Below, piece after piece: positions 48,501 through 61,199 of a stretch of DNA of 64,000 nucleotides. The notes under the pieces were generated by a model. It ran no database searches, was not told the DNA's origin, and saw only the letters and a program-made list of their open reading frames with translations. The stretch's first letter is position 1. Each line of letters opens with the position of its first letter. This DNA is from Scortum barcoo (lineage: Eukaryota > Chordata > Actinopteri > Centrarchiformes > Terapontidae), in contig CM041546.1 in the NCBI GenBank assembly GCA_023238725.1, positions 20,034,085 through 20,098,084 of the forward strand, in the 5' to 3' direction. The position numbers were made by a program, and so were the translations under genes.

Positions 48501-51500
48501 CTGCCCTTTTCAGGATTATCATAAAATTATCAAACAGCCCATGGACATGGGCACAATCAAAAAGCGCCTGGAGAACAACTACTACCGCAGTGCAAGTGAG
48601 TGCATACAGGACTTCAACACAATGTTTACCAACTGCTACATCTACAACAAGGTAGGTTAAAAGGTAAAAAACAGATCTTTTTCCATCCTGTTTTTGTCTC
48701 TTTAATTTCTCTCCTCCTCCTCTATTCTGATGGATAGATACTCTACTGACTACATTTAATATTAGGTGGACCTTTCTCACAGCAGGGATAACACCAGTTT
48801 GTTGTTTTAATTGACCCAACTAAAACTTTGAGGGGCCCAGGTGCAGACCCAGGAATTTACTCAACACTGAGACAGCATAATTCCAAACCTTCTCTTTATT
48901 TCTCACAAGAAAAGGTTCATCTGACACTTTGCAAACAGAAACTTGTCCGGGATGCACTGACCTGCATATTCTGTATGTGTGCTACGGCATAACTTTTGAG
49001 GCATGAAGGAAAATTAAAATGTTAATTTGACAAGCAAACAAATGACATTTAACAGCTACATCTTCCATTGAGTCTGAATCAAGTATGTTGACTGGGGATG
49101 TCTTGGTTGTAACTGTAGAAAATCCCAAAAACTTTCTGTCTTACTATCCATAGGTGACAAAGATAATTTTCACCATTTTTTTCCTTTTATTACACATTTC
49201 ATTTATATGACATTAGAAGCAACAACAAACCCCAGAACAAATTTTAAGCATTAATCAGCTCATCATTAAATGGCTGATAAAAGTGATGCATTATGGTTGC
49301 AGTCTCTTCCAAAAACAGTTTTCTTTTTTACTGTTATGGCTTTGTTGCAGCATGCTGATCTGTTTTTATTAATTGTTTCCATGGCTAGCCGACAGACGAT
49401 ATTGTGCTGATGGCCCAGTCCGTAGAGAAGATCTTTCTCCAGAAGGTGGCTCAGATGCCTCAGGAGGAAATCGAGCTGCCTCCACCACCACCTCGAAACA
49501 AGAACAGCAGGGGAAGAGGTCGCAAATCAGGTGAGTTCATGACAAAGTCTCGCAGAATGTAAATGAAGTTATTTATTTACATGGCTGTTGTTTTTAGTTT
49601 ACTACTAGAATCACTAGAATTTGATGACATAAACTCTACACAGTTTCAGTGTCTGCATCTGGTATTGGTATGCTCTTAGCTTATTAAATACAGTCCGGCA
49701 ATTATACGAAACGTCTTCATGTTGCAGAAATGCATCATGTAAAAGTAATACATGATGCATGGCTTGTAAAAAGCTATGCACATCTCCAGAGATAATAGGC
49801 TTCAGACATGACAGCTCTATTACTAAAGTCGAATATACTCTCCCATCTCTCAGCATCGAGGGCTCAGCAGGTGCCAGCCGTGTCCCAGTCAGCCTACTCC
49901 CCTTCTTCCTCTGACACTGGGGAGTCCATGCTGGCCAACTCTCCCCAAACTGTGCTGACCAAAAGCCTTCCTCCAGCCAACATCATGGGCCTGCCCCCTA
50001 CACAGCCCACAACCAAGGTAAAGGCAAAAAACAATATTTAATATAATATTTAATATATTCAGGATTTTTGTTTAAAAAGATGTGTTGAATTATATGAAGT
50101 TATTTAAGTATTAACTTAATTACTTAGGTTATTAACTATTAAGATTGGAATAAAGCCTAAATGATGTGTTAATGGAAATTTCCAACCTCTGTTTTTAGAA
50201 AAAAGGTGTGAAACGTAAGGCAGACACCACCACCCCCTCCACCATGGGCTTGACAGTGGGCATGCCAGGACCAACACACATGGTGGGCTTGGGGAAAGGA
50301 GGGCACGGGGGCCAAGTCCATGACACCTCCATGCACACCATCTCTTCCATGGGGGGCATGAGCATGGAGACCCCACCAGGGATGGGGCTGGTCCGGAGCC
50401 CTGGTGGTCCTGTTCTGCTCCAACCAATGATGGCAGGCACTGGACGCAGGGTGGGCAGCGGACGCCCCATCAAACCCCCCAAGAAGGACTTGCCTGATTC
50501 TGTCCAGCCTCAGCTCTCAAGGAAGGGCAAACTAAGCCCTCAGCTGAGGTACTGCAGTGGCCTGCTGAAGGACATGTTGTCAAAGAAACACGCTGCGTAC
50601 GCCTGGCCGTTCTACACACCTGTGGATGCAGCTGCTCTGGGACTTCATGACTATCATGACATCATCAAGTGTCCCATGGACCTCAGCACCATCAAGGTGA
50701 CTTTTGTATGTTTTAACTCATGAGAAGAGTAATTGACAATCAATATAGTCCTACTGTGTTACTGATGACATAAGAAAGTGTTTCAGATCTCTTCGTGTTA
50801 GAATGTTTTTTTTTTTAAATGTTCCACCGTGATGACAAAGAAGCAAGCTGACAATCTGTAATATTGTAAATGTCAAATCATCAATTATTAAGAAATATAA
50901 AATTATTGAGGCACTAAACTTTTTCCTTTTACTTTTCTAACTCTTCATCAGAGGAAGATGGACTGTCGCGAGTACAGGGACGCTCAGCAGTTTGCCAGTG
51001 ACGTCAGACTCATGTTCTCCAACTGCTACAAGTACAACCCGCCTGACCATGACGTTGTGGGCATGGCACGGAAGCTGCAGGTGGGCTGTCCAGTCCTACT
51101 TTTCAAATAATCAGACTGAAATGAAAGCACAGCAAGGCATAAGGGAACTCTTTCAGCTAATTGTTACCCGCTTTCTCTCTTGTTTTGAACATTTTTGTGT
51201 CCCAGGATGTGTTCGAGTTCCGTTTTGCCAAGATGCCAGATGAACCACACATGGATCACACAGCCATGTCAATAAGTGGCCATCCAACATCCTCTTCCTC
51301 CTCTTCTTCCTCCTCCTCCTCCTCTTCTTCCACTTCCGAGAGTGAGCCCAGCAGCGAGAGCGAAGAGAGTGAGAGCAGCCCCAACTCGGACAGCGAGGAA
51401 GAGCGAGCACATCGCTTGGCTGAGTTGCAGGACCAGGTGTGCACACAAGTAAGACCTCCACTATTAATTTATCCAGGTCTCCCTATTACGACAAACTTTG

Positions 51501-52944
51501 TGTGGAAAGAAACAGTTTTCAGTAAGATCATGATTTAAATTTTCTAAACAGCTTCGAGCTGTGCACGAGCAGCTGGCCGCCCTCTCCCAAGGCCCCATCG
51601 TCAAGCCCAAGAAGAAGAAGGAGAAAAAGGACAAAAAGGAGAAGAAGAAAAAGAAGAAGCTGGAGAAGCGAAGTCGGGGTGGCAGAAGCAGAGCTGGCTC
51701 TGAGGAATGGAAAATGCCCGGCAAGATTCTGAAAAGCAAGTCAGCCAGAGCAGGTGGCTCCCAGGCCAAGAAAAGCCAGGGGAAGAAGAGCAACAAGAAC
51801 AGCAAGTTAGTAATAAAATAAATACCCACCTCACCAAATTACAATCAATCTGTATCTCCTCTTCACATCAATGCAGGGCTTTTAAAGCAGAAAAATCCAC
51901 ATAGTCTTTTGTCTTTAATTACATGTTTAGAATATCAAGCAGCTGATAATGAGCTCCTGTCCTGAGTGTATTGTTTCCTCTTGATTCTGCAGGACCACAA
52001 AGAAGCCGTTCTACCCCCCAATGGCCACTTCCATGCTACCACACTACGACTCTGAGGAAGAGGAGGAGATTGTGCCCATGTCGTACGATGAGAAGCGCCA
52101 GCTGAGCCTTGACATAAACAAGCTCCCTGGGGAGAAGCTGGGTCGTGTGGTCCACATCATTCAGTCCAGGGAGCCTTCACTGAGGGACACCAACCCAGAG
52201 GAGATTGAGATTGACTTTGAAACCCTCAAACCATCGACACTGAAAGAGCTGGAGCGCTACGTCATGACCTGTCTGAGGAAGAAACCCCGCAAGCCGTACG
52301 GTGAAGGTAAATGAAACGTCTGCCACGTAAATACCTGCATATTTTTGTTTGAGAATATCTTTATGTAGCTTTGCACTCACTAACAAATGATCTCTGATAT
52401 TTAGTTTATACCCAGCTTTTTTTTTTTTTTTTGGAAGCAGCACTTAACTTGGGTAGACTCTTGCAGTGACAAGGGATTTCACTGTGACAGGTTTGCTGCA
52501 GTGTCACAAAAAAGGAGATAAGTTTCCCACCCTCAGTCAACAGTGCAGCTCAGATCAGCTTGGTAAAGCAAGGAGTAAGGCGACTGTCAGTTTGTTTTGC
52601 TTCTTAAATGTCTAATAAGTCAATAATGATTGACACATGACTGAGGTGTGTTACAGCTGGATGCTGGTTATAACAGACCCCAGACCTGCCCACATTTTTA
52701 GGCAAATTATTTATAGTTTTCTGTTTTTATTTTATATGTAGAATGCACACTGTTCAGTCAGTATGCCAGTTCTCACCAAAAGGCTCATTTTGGACTATCG
52801 TCCCCTGACCAGATGTTGAACCGGCCTTTAAAACAACAGTTAAAACAAACTAATACACTTGAGGATGCTTAACAAAGGATGAAAAGAGGAGTAAGTCAAG
52901 TGACAGGCATATTATGAAATGTGCAGTGCAAGCAATAATGTGAA

Positions 52945-52977
<33 letters not shown>

Positions 52978-52983
52978 GTATAT

Positions 52984-53037
<54 letters not shown>

Positions 53038-54931
53038 TAATAATAAAATAATAAATAATAATAATAACAATAATAAAATAATAATAATAATTAGTATTAT
53101 TAGTATTATTATTATTATTATTATTATAAATGTTGCGTACGCACAAAAGAAAAGAAGGCGTCACATGCCAGTTTCTACGCAAAGTTTGGGATTTATAAAA
53201 AACAAACTTGGCGGAGAATGTACTGGTCCTCCACGCAAACTCTGACTTGTGTGTAGGCACATAATGTGGAGACATGAGAAACTGCAACTCTGTCGGCAGA
53301 GAAGGATCAAACACAGAAACTGTGTGAAAGTTATCCCACTGTGCAGAGGAAATCGAAATATTACGGTTCACATATCGTATATGAAGAGTTCATTTATTAA
53401 ACGATAAAAGACATTTTTACTATGAATAAGCCATCACCAAAAACACGATTTAGGATACTAAATACAAACACCGATATCTGCAAAACACCCCTTATGTTCT
53501 CTCACTATTAAACGCTTGCATGCTCTAAATTTTATTCTAATAAATAAGGAGAACAGTGGGACAGATTATGTTTCACAATGATGCTGTTTTCGATGCTTCA
53601 GTTTGGGCAAATCCTATAGCGTAGTTTCATATATTGTTATCATACAGGACTGTTGTGCTCCATAATGTGGCCCAGCTCAAGAATGTGACTTTTCCCTGAT
53701 GACGCTGGTGGTCGCGTCGACTCTGAGCCAAGCCCTGCTCCATCTAAGCCAAACGCAGCTTCACTTGCAGCGTCTGTATGTGATGAGACACACGACTAAA
53801 ACTGTTTTTATGAATAAAGTCACTATTGTTTGTTTGTTTGTTTTATTTTTTAAATAAGTGTGTAAAAAAACTTGAATGCATTTGATTCCCTCGCTTTTAA
53901 ACAAGGGGTTACAAATCACAAAGCTCCCTGTGTCATCTGTGCGTCTTGCACGTCTGCCCCCCCCTCCCGTCAGACTTTTTCTTTATTTCGGCCAATCTTC
54001 AGAGGGAGCAGCATTAACAGGCGTCCTCCACATGCGGCCACTCTGAGGCACTTTGTGTCCATCAACAAAATTATTTTTCTGGCGTCAACCTCCCAAATAA
54101 GATCTTCTGTTTCACACTACGTGAAATTTCTTATTTTTCCTTTCTGTCTGTGTCACCATGGTCATCATGCACTCAGGTAGAATGAATATTAATTAGGGGC
54201 GTTTCACTGACTATTTATATAGGCAATTATGGGCGTGACATGACTCCCGCAAAAGGTGCCGCATTTCCAGAGTTAGGTTGTTGATTTATAAAGGGAAACT
54301 GGCGTAGGATGTGCGTGCGCACAGTGTTATAAATCAGAATAATTTTGTGCGTACGCACTTTTCTGTATTTCGTCCGTCACGCCACCTTTTGACGTGAATC
54401 CTAAGCACAGTTTTATAAATGAGGCCCCAGGTCTGTAACAACTGTCATCTTTTCAGCAGCAGCAGCAGCAAAGAAAGGCAGTATCGGCAAGTCTAAAGAG
54501 GAGCTGACTCTGGAGAAGAGGAGGGAGCTAGAGAGGAGGCTGCAAGATGTCAGCGGACAACTCAATTCTGTCAAGAAACCTACGAAACCTAAAGGTGAGC
54601 TCACACATCCCCGTCCTCTATGTGCCTGTCTTCTGATGCTCTTCACATGTTACTGTTTAGATGTAACCTGCCTCTTGACTGTTCCGTCTTTCATAAAATA
54701 TTGTACATTACATATATTGTACATTACTGTACATTAACAGTTTTCTACCTGGTGTATCTGTGAAACTCGTATTTATTTCCTCTGATTGTTCTGTCCTCAG
54801 TGGAGAAGCCGAGCACTGTAGAGACTCACACCCAGCCGTCACGCCTCAGCGGCAGCAGCTCCAGCTCCGACTCTTCCACGTCCTCCTCCTCGTCCTCGTC
54901 CTCAGACACCAGTGATTCAGACTCTGGTTGA
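45534..54931 (+). CDS. brd2: BRD2 BET bromodomain protein, 12 coding exons
   Basis: Chromatin reader that binds acetylated histone tails. Exons: 45534-45565, 47972-48260, 48514-48651, 49389-49530, 49854-50017, 50199-50696, 50952-51080, 51206-51436, 51552-51805, 51993-52306, 54457-54594, 54801-54931; about 819 residues, near the family length. N-terminal GKRIRKPSLLYEDFESP is BRD2-specific. BD1 (about 65-180) contains FAWPF, DYHKIIKQPMDMGTIKKRLE and NCYIYNKPTDD; BD2 (about 360-475) contains YAWPFYTPVDA, DYHDIIKCPMDLSTIK and NCYKYNPPDHDV. The acetyl-lysine Asn is present in both (NCYIYN, NCYKYN). A poly-Ser acidic stretch, a Lys-rich segment, the ET domain (MSYDEKRQLSLDINKLPGEK) and the Ser tail ending SDSDSG follow. 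Exon 8 has a second donor 12 bases on (end 51448). Teleosts have two brd2 copies; which one this is cannot be told here. Confidence 0.95.
46566..46591. repeat. (TTTA)n microsatellite
   Basis: About six TTTA units in brd2 intron 1. Confidence 0.8.
52949..53127. repeat. Compound (ATT)n/(AAT)n microsatellite
   Basis: ATT units, then a long AAT tract with interruptions, then ATT units again, in brd2 intron 10. The two arms are complementary, so it could fold back on itself. Confidence 0.9.
53128..54432. mobile_element. Non-autonomous DNA transposon fragment in brd2 intron 10
   Basis: The left side reads ATAAATGTTGCGTACGCAC and the right side, on the other strand, AAAAGTGCGTACGCACAAAA; the right edge TTTTATAAATGAGGCCCC resembles ends of fish DNA transposons. 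GGGATTTATAAA and CTTTATAAATC recur internally, and ACGCCAGTTTCCCT echoes CATGCCAGTTTCTACGC. No transposase frame. Class and exact ends uncertain because the left end merges with the microsatellite. Confidence 0.5.
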
Positions 54932-56215
54932 GATGCTTAGCGCCGGCTAAGAGAGAAAACTCTAATAACTCAGGGACTTGGGCTGGCCCAGGACACAACA
55001 CACCCTGAAACAGTAGTGGGCTGAGATATTAGATACCATGGCGAAAAGCACTCCAAGTGGACTCCTAAAATGTTTTGAATGTGGGACTGAGGGATGTGAA
55101 ACGTCTCTGTGGATAATTGTAGAACCCAAACACTAAATGCCTTGGTTTCCCATTCCTCCCCTTTGTAAATACTTGTACAAATTTATGTTTCTTTTATAAA
55201 GAAGAATTTTATGGTGATCCCCCAAAGAGGGAAACAGGAGTAACAAAAAAAAAAAACAAACAAAAAACAAGGATGTGGAAAGACAGGCCTTACTCCAAAT
55301 CTGCTTTGGCTGGCCTTATTCTGTGTCCTCTGTGGTGAGGGAACGGAAGAGTGTTTATTTATTTGTTTTCTTCACCCACATTTCCTCAGACATTACTGGA
55401 ATTTGAACCAGCAACCTTTTGGTGACGAGCCTTGCTTTTCTAACATCTGGCCTTCTGTCACGTTTATTTTATTTTAAATCAACCCCTACACTCAGCCTTA
55501 ATCACCAGGATTGTTAATAACAGTACAGTTATTTGGGGGGAAAAGAACAATATGCGCAGTAAATAAAAGTATCTGCCATTTTCAGGTCAAAGTTTGAAGT
55601 TGGTTACAGTTTGTGTTCTGGATCATTTCTGATGTTTACACACATCGTTCATGCTGTTCGATCTCAGTTTGACATTGAGCTTTAAGCTTTATGTCTGTTT
55701 TCTTGCCTGTAGTTCATGTTTTATTAAACAAAGTAGACACTAGTACAGTATAGAAATGGCTTAACATACTGTAATTACAGTTTGCAATTAAGTAACATAG
55801 TCATTCGGTTTGTAATGTTTTGGATGGCTGCACTGTTCTTCCACCAGCCATCTTAAGACTGACTTAGTCTTATAAATAGGACTAATTGAAGTACTGACCA
55901 CAGTATTTTGAAATCCGTTCAGCTTTGATATTGTTCTCAACATTTCCCTTCATTACTTCAAACTGTAACTGAAGTGTGCATCCATTTCTTCGAATATTTC
56001 CGATTCTAGTGCAGGTTTCTAATTTCCACATTCATCTCCTGAACATTCGAGGTGTTGCATTACAGTTTCTTGAAGACATCTGTAGCAAGTGAAAACTCAT
56101 TGAAGGTTTCTCAAACAAATCTTTTGGCTGCTCGGCACTTACTGGAACAAACGGTGTTGACTGAATAAATCAAAGCTTAACGACTCTACAAGTAAATAAA
56201 GGATCTTTATTGAGA
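54932..56215 (+). other. brd2 3'UTR
   Basis: Candidate poly(A) signals at 55562-55567 and about 56195. It includes a minus-strand tRNA-like fragment at about 55380-55440. No coding sequence. Confidence 0.45.
55380..55440 (-). repeat. tRNA-derived (SINE-like) fragment
   Basis: On the minus strand, AAAAGGTTGCTGGTTCAAAT continues TCCAG, a tRNA B-box-like sequence as in tRNA-derived SINE heads. Too short to name a family. Confidence 0.35.
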
Positions 56216-56219
56216 CATA

Positions 56220-57200
56220 AAGAGACAAAGTCCTCATAGTCCATGCATAGTTGAAGCTGTTGTTGAATGTTCAGTGAAAGAATATATGCTTGTATATACT
56301 TAAACTGTATTTGCTGTTGCACAAACTATTGTATTTCTGCTGTTCAGTCTTTTTTTTTTCTCCTTTTCAGTTATCTTGATTCTTTTTTTTTACATGCTGT
56401 TATTTCTCATTCCAGTTAACTGTCTTGTTTCCTGAAGAGCGTTCACATGAGCATTGCTGCCTCTGGTCAAGCAGGTTGTTGCCTCTCAACAGCATACCTT
56501 TCGTTTGACAAGTGTGTTTATTAAAATATTCTCTTCTGTAGAAACACTTTGAGTTTTGTCTGGCTTTCTTTGGTCAGTGGGAGTGGTTTATTTCAAGTCT
56601 GACATTTTAGCACTTTGAGCGCCAAACTCAGCTGACTAGCAATTTGTCAGTTTTAATAACTGATTAATTGTAAAAGCAATTTACCAAAGAACCACTTAAC
56701 ATTTTGTGGATCCAGTTTCTTAATTGTGAAGTTGTAATTTGAAGAAGTTATTGTTGGCTTTGGTAAGTTGTGATTGCCTGTTTTTTTTTCCCCACTATAC
56801 TATACTTTACTATACTTTACTTACTTTTTTTTTTTTTTGCCATTGCCTTAAAGCTAACATAGCGTTAATTGAAGTCAGGAGCACAAATTAGCCTTCATTT
56901 ATGTCTTTGTGTCTCTTTAAATACTCTTTAAAGACTTGACTGCTCTATCATAGTCTTAAATAGCAATATACTGCAGTAGTGCAAGACTTAAAAATAGGAC
57001 ACTCTATAACTTTAATCTTTTATAATCATAAATATATATATCATATAGATGATATATATATAAATATATATATCATATATACTTTTATAATCACAGTAAA
57101 CTGATTGTGATTGTTCTCCACTAGATGGCAGCAGTTACATGCGAAAATCTCTGTTTCTATGTTCCTCCGGCATTGTCAAGGTACACACATATTTGTCATT
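56220..57200. other. Spacer between brd2 and class II alpha
   Basis: No gene seen. A TA-rich near-palindromic stretch lies at about 57028-57085. Confidence 0.35.
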
Positions 57201-57212
57201 GAGTATCAAGCA

Positions 57213-57220
57213 CTGATTGG
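57213..57220 (+). promoter_or_regulatory. Y-box of MHC class II alpha promoter
   Basis: CTGATTGG, the exact class II Y-box (NF-Y) core, 86 bases before the start codon. I cannot confidently place the partner X-box. Confidence 0.6.
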
Positions 57221-57305
57221 TTTGCGTTAGAAGGAAGTAATCTCAGCACATGAATGAGGGCAAACTGCAGTGAAACCCGTTTGGAGGACCTGAAATGAAA
57301 CAGAG

Positions 57306-60300
57306 ATGAATCTGTCCCCAGTGCTGCTGGTCCTCTGTCTTTCAAAATGCAGTCAAGGTAAGTTTTTGTACAGTAAGTACATTATTCATGATTGTAAGCA
57401 GGCATTAGGAGTTTTTATTTTGAGATATACCAAAGCCTGGACAGAATGAGGAGTAGCATGTTGTGAAAAAGTGGATAAATAATTTGGCCATTCAATGCAA
57501 ACCATTAATTTTTGATCAGCTATGAACTCAAACCAGTTTATAAAAGACACTTTTTTTTGTCTGCAATGGCATTATAAAATGTCACTATTTTCTGTGTTTT
57601 GCAGGCCAGCTAAATTAATAGAAATCATCATGGTTGGTTACCTGCCAGTGTGGTTGATGAAGCCAAAAACAGCCAGAATTTCACTAGCAGTTTTGGATCA
57701 TGTCCAGTGTTAATTCTCCACAGCACAGACACCAGATTTGCTTACAAAAACAACTCTGAGCAATGTGACTTCACATTACAAACACCATTATGTCATGTAA
57801 TATGTCTGTCATCTTTTCAAAAAAACTGCAGGTAAACACTTGCTCCGCTTTTTGACTTTCTGTCAAAGAAACGTTACGGGGGACGGCCAGTATGATATTG
57901 AATTTGATGGTGATCAGCTCCTCTACGTTGACGTTGTCACCTATGAGGCAGTCCCACGTCTGCCAGAGTTTGCAGAGCAGTGGACGCCTGACCCTGGACT
58001 GGGTGAGGACACATACGTGTCCGTGGGTACCTGCAAGTACAACATCCCACGTGCCATAAAGGGAGAGGATCATCCTCCAGAGGTCATAGGTGAGGTAACT
58101 GAAACGTTGAATTCTTACTGATAATATGAGTACTTATAAAGATTTTACTGAATCAAAGAGCCTCTGAGCTGCAGGGTCCCTACTGTTAAACTGTCAACTT
58201 TAGTCAGTGGTAGAAGAAGTACTCACATATTTGACTTAGGCAGAAGTACCAATACAACACTGTGAAAATACTACATTACAAATCAGAATCCTTCATTCTA
58301 ACCTGTACTAAAAGTACCAAAGGTAAAAGTACTCTGTTTAAAGAATATTGTCCGCTATGACTGATATATTATTGTACATGGCATTAATGGATTGTGTATC
58401 AGTCTATTGTTGTAGCTGGTTGAGGTGAAGCTAGTTTTAACTGGTAGTTGGTAGTTCAGTGGTTTGGCCTCTTCCGAAAGGTCACACGATAAATCTGAAG
58501 GGAGATGAGATGATTAACGGGAGAGGAAAGAGCATCAAATCATCTCCACTACACAAATATAGTAGAGTAGTCATATATTGGACGTTGGATATCCTTTTTT
58601 TAAAATACTGAATGATGAGAAGGAGAAGCAGAAAGTTAACATAAAATAATGATACTCAAGGAAAGTACAGGTACCTCAAAATCCTACTTAAGTACAGTAC
58701 TTGAATAAATGTACTTAATTACTCTCTACCACTGCCTTTAGTCTTGAATCAGGATTGAGGAATAGTCAGAAGAGCTGAGGCTCTGCTGCTGTCAGATGAC
58801 AACAACACAACAAACACCAGTGACCAGCCAAGAGTCACACTGCCGGCTTCATCTCCCCAAAACTCAAACTGGATTATAGCCTAATGCCAAGAACAAAAGT
58901 ACTGTAGTGTAATGGGAGTTAATAAGAGGGAGGAGCAGGGAAAATGCCCGTAAGGAGCAATTAACCTCACTGGGCGTACTGTCATGAATGTATTGTCAGG
59001 GCAGGTTAAAGCGTCATGTTTTATTGTGGAGCTCTGCGCTGGGGACTTTTCACTTCCATGATACGTGTATGTGTATCTGTGGCAATCTCTCTCCATTTTC
59101 TGAATGAATTACAATAAAATGATCTTTCTATCACTTTCTTTCTATCAGTATGTCACGGATATGTCAAAGATGTTTTTGCTTTGGGGTGATAAAAGCCACA
59201 GCTCATAATGTGGCATTTGGCCCATTATTAAGGTTAGACAGAGAGGATCTCCCACTTAATATTTTTCAGTGACTTTAAAGAATCAGCCATGTATCTTAGG
59301 TGTCGATAGAGACCAAAAACAGCTAAAAGAGAGTGACTTTTAGATGTATATCAATGATGTTTCCACACCTTGTTTCAGAGTGACCAAAAAGTGGCCCTGA
59401 GAAGAATTATGACTCTATCCCTGTTACCACTCTTTTGTCCAAGGCTGTTTTTCATAGTTTGGTCAATGTCCCTTAGTTCCAGTTAAGATTAGTCTTAAGG
59501 CACAAGCCTACAATGTCATTTCAGACAATATGGAGGTTACAATCCTGTACACAAAGGGAAGTTAAAGTGATGTAATGCCCATGGTTTTAGAAGATGAGAC
59601 GTTCGAAAATGGGTTTATTTGGTTCAGGTCAGAATGGGTGTGTTGTTGGTGTACATTTAGCCGTGCAGTGTAACTTTATTCTTCTCTGTCAAAAATCAAT
59701 CCATCTGCAGCCACTCCCACCTCAATGATCTACTCCAAGCAGGAGATGGAAGTCGGGGTCTCCAACACCCTCATCTGCTTTGTCAACAACTTCCATCCAC
59801 CTGAAGTCGAAATCACGTGGACCAGGAACGGGCAGCTGGTGGACGAGAGCGAGGTCAGCCAGACTCAGTACTACTCCAACAGCGACCTCAGCTTCCGCAT
59901 CTCGTTCTACCTGGACGTCACTCCGCAGGAGGGCGACATCTACTCCTGCAGCGTGCACCACATCAGCCTGCGTGAGCCTCTCACCAAGTTCTGGGGTAGG
60001 TCAGTTGCAGTATGATGAGTCAGCAGGTTTGGGGATTTGTTTTGCAGATTGGAAAGTAGCTCACATTTGAACACTGTAGCTATTAACTGATGAATTGTAC
60101 ATCAGTAGTGGAAAGTAGGACTTTGGAGATCCAGGTGGTGGATGGTAATGTAGGATGATGTTAAATATTAAACATCAGCAAGTGATATTTGCCAGGACAT
60201 TATTGGCACAGCTATCAGCTTTTAAAAACTCGTATCAGTAAACCTCTCATGCTGTGTGTGTGTGTTATTCCACAGAGGCTGAAGTACACACAGAGCAGCA

Positions 60301-60406
60301 GGTTGTGGAGACAGCATTGTGTGTTTGTGGTGTGATCCTGGGGCTGATTGGAGTTGTCACAGGGCTCTGGTTCATCATGAAAGCCAACAAATCCTGCCAG
60401 CTGTAA
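57306..60406 (+). CDS. MHC class II alpha chain, nonclassical-looking, 4 exons
   Basis: Membrane glycoprotein that pairs with a beta chain to display peptides. Exons: 57306-57357 (signal, MNLSPVLLVLCLSKCSQ), 57832-58089 (alpha-1), 59711-59995 (alpha-2), 60276-60406 (connecting/TM/tail); about 241 residues. The alpha-1 domain shows the class II core (FDGDQLLYVDV, RLPEFAEQW) with a Cys pair (TFCQRN, GTCKYN) as in fish alpha chains and an NVT glycosylation site. Alpha-2 is an Ig C1 domain (LICFVNNFHPPEVEITWTRN ... YSCSVHH). The TM has a GxxxG pattern (GVILGLIGVVTG). By eye alignment to human DRA, Asn69 is kept, but Asn62 is Ser and Arg76 is Gly, and a Pro follows Asn69 in the helix. This suggests a nonclassical or divergent lineage. 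Poly(A) signal at 61175-61180. Confidence 0.9.
58200..58740. repeat. Interspersed repeat in class II alpha intron 2
   Basis: AGTGGTAGAAGAAGTACTCA, AATCCTTCATTCTAACC, AAAGTACCAAAGGTAAAAGT and GTACTTGAATAAATGTACTT link it to the copies at 13785 and 33180. Confidence 0.55.
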
Positions 60407-61174
60407 CACGCGTCGAGACAAACAGATGTGCAATGTGTGATTGTCTTTACATTTTTGCCTCCCAGAGTGAGATGGAGTGAGATTTATTTTTCTCTTTATT
60501 TTTTTTTCTTAACTTTTCTCATGTTGTGTTGTGTTTTTTTTCTATTTCTGGAACAACCCCGAATCTAAACCCAAGCTTAAAAAACATCAGTTAGAGGGAT
60601 GGTTTGACATTTTGGCAAATATGTTTGTTTTTTTTTGCTTTCTGGTAAAGAGTTAGATGAGAAGATTAATACCTCTCTCTGTCTTTACTGTATATATCAA
60701 GCACTGTCCAACAGTAACAACATTTACCTACCAGCACCTCAACAGTTCGATTATTTAAAAGAAATTCTGGCACATAACCCCCATAAAAATCAAGTGATGT
60801 TTTTTTTAGTTCAGTTGTAATGAAATCATTAGTATACTTTGTTCTAGGCTCATGGACAGATGTGAGCATCAGTTCTTTCCATCTAAGTCTCTGCCAGATA
60901 GCCAATTTCTCAGTGTTGAGCTGCTGCTTTGAGAAATAAGGAGATTCTTAATTTAAGCTCCAGTTGCTATTTATACATTTGCTTAAAAATGTATGTGGTG
61001 GACTCCTTCAAAATCCCTTAAAAGAATCACGGTTATTGACTGAGTTCACAGTTTAACAGTTTTTGCTCTCATTTATACAATGTACAATGTATTTGTTTTT
61101 TGAATAATATAGAGGAAGATGTTACCTATATTTAACAGTAACAGGCTTGAAGCTTACTGTGTTTGTCGTGTACA

Positions 61175-61180
61175 AATAAA
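61175..61180 (+). other. Poly(A) signal of class II alpha
   Basis: AATAAA about 770 bases after the stop codon. Confidence 0.5.
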
Positions 61181-61199
61181 GCACAAAGGGAAGTTGAAA

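Noticed and set aside
52949..53127. CRISPR-like array
   Set aside because: Simple trinucleotide repeat in a vertebrate intron, without spacers.
52850..53371. 173-codon minus-strand open frame
   Set aside because: Asn/Leu/Tyr runs come from the AAT microsatellite.
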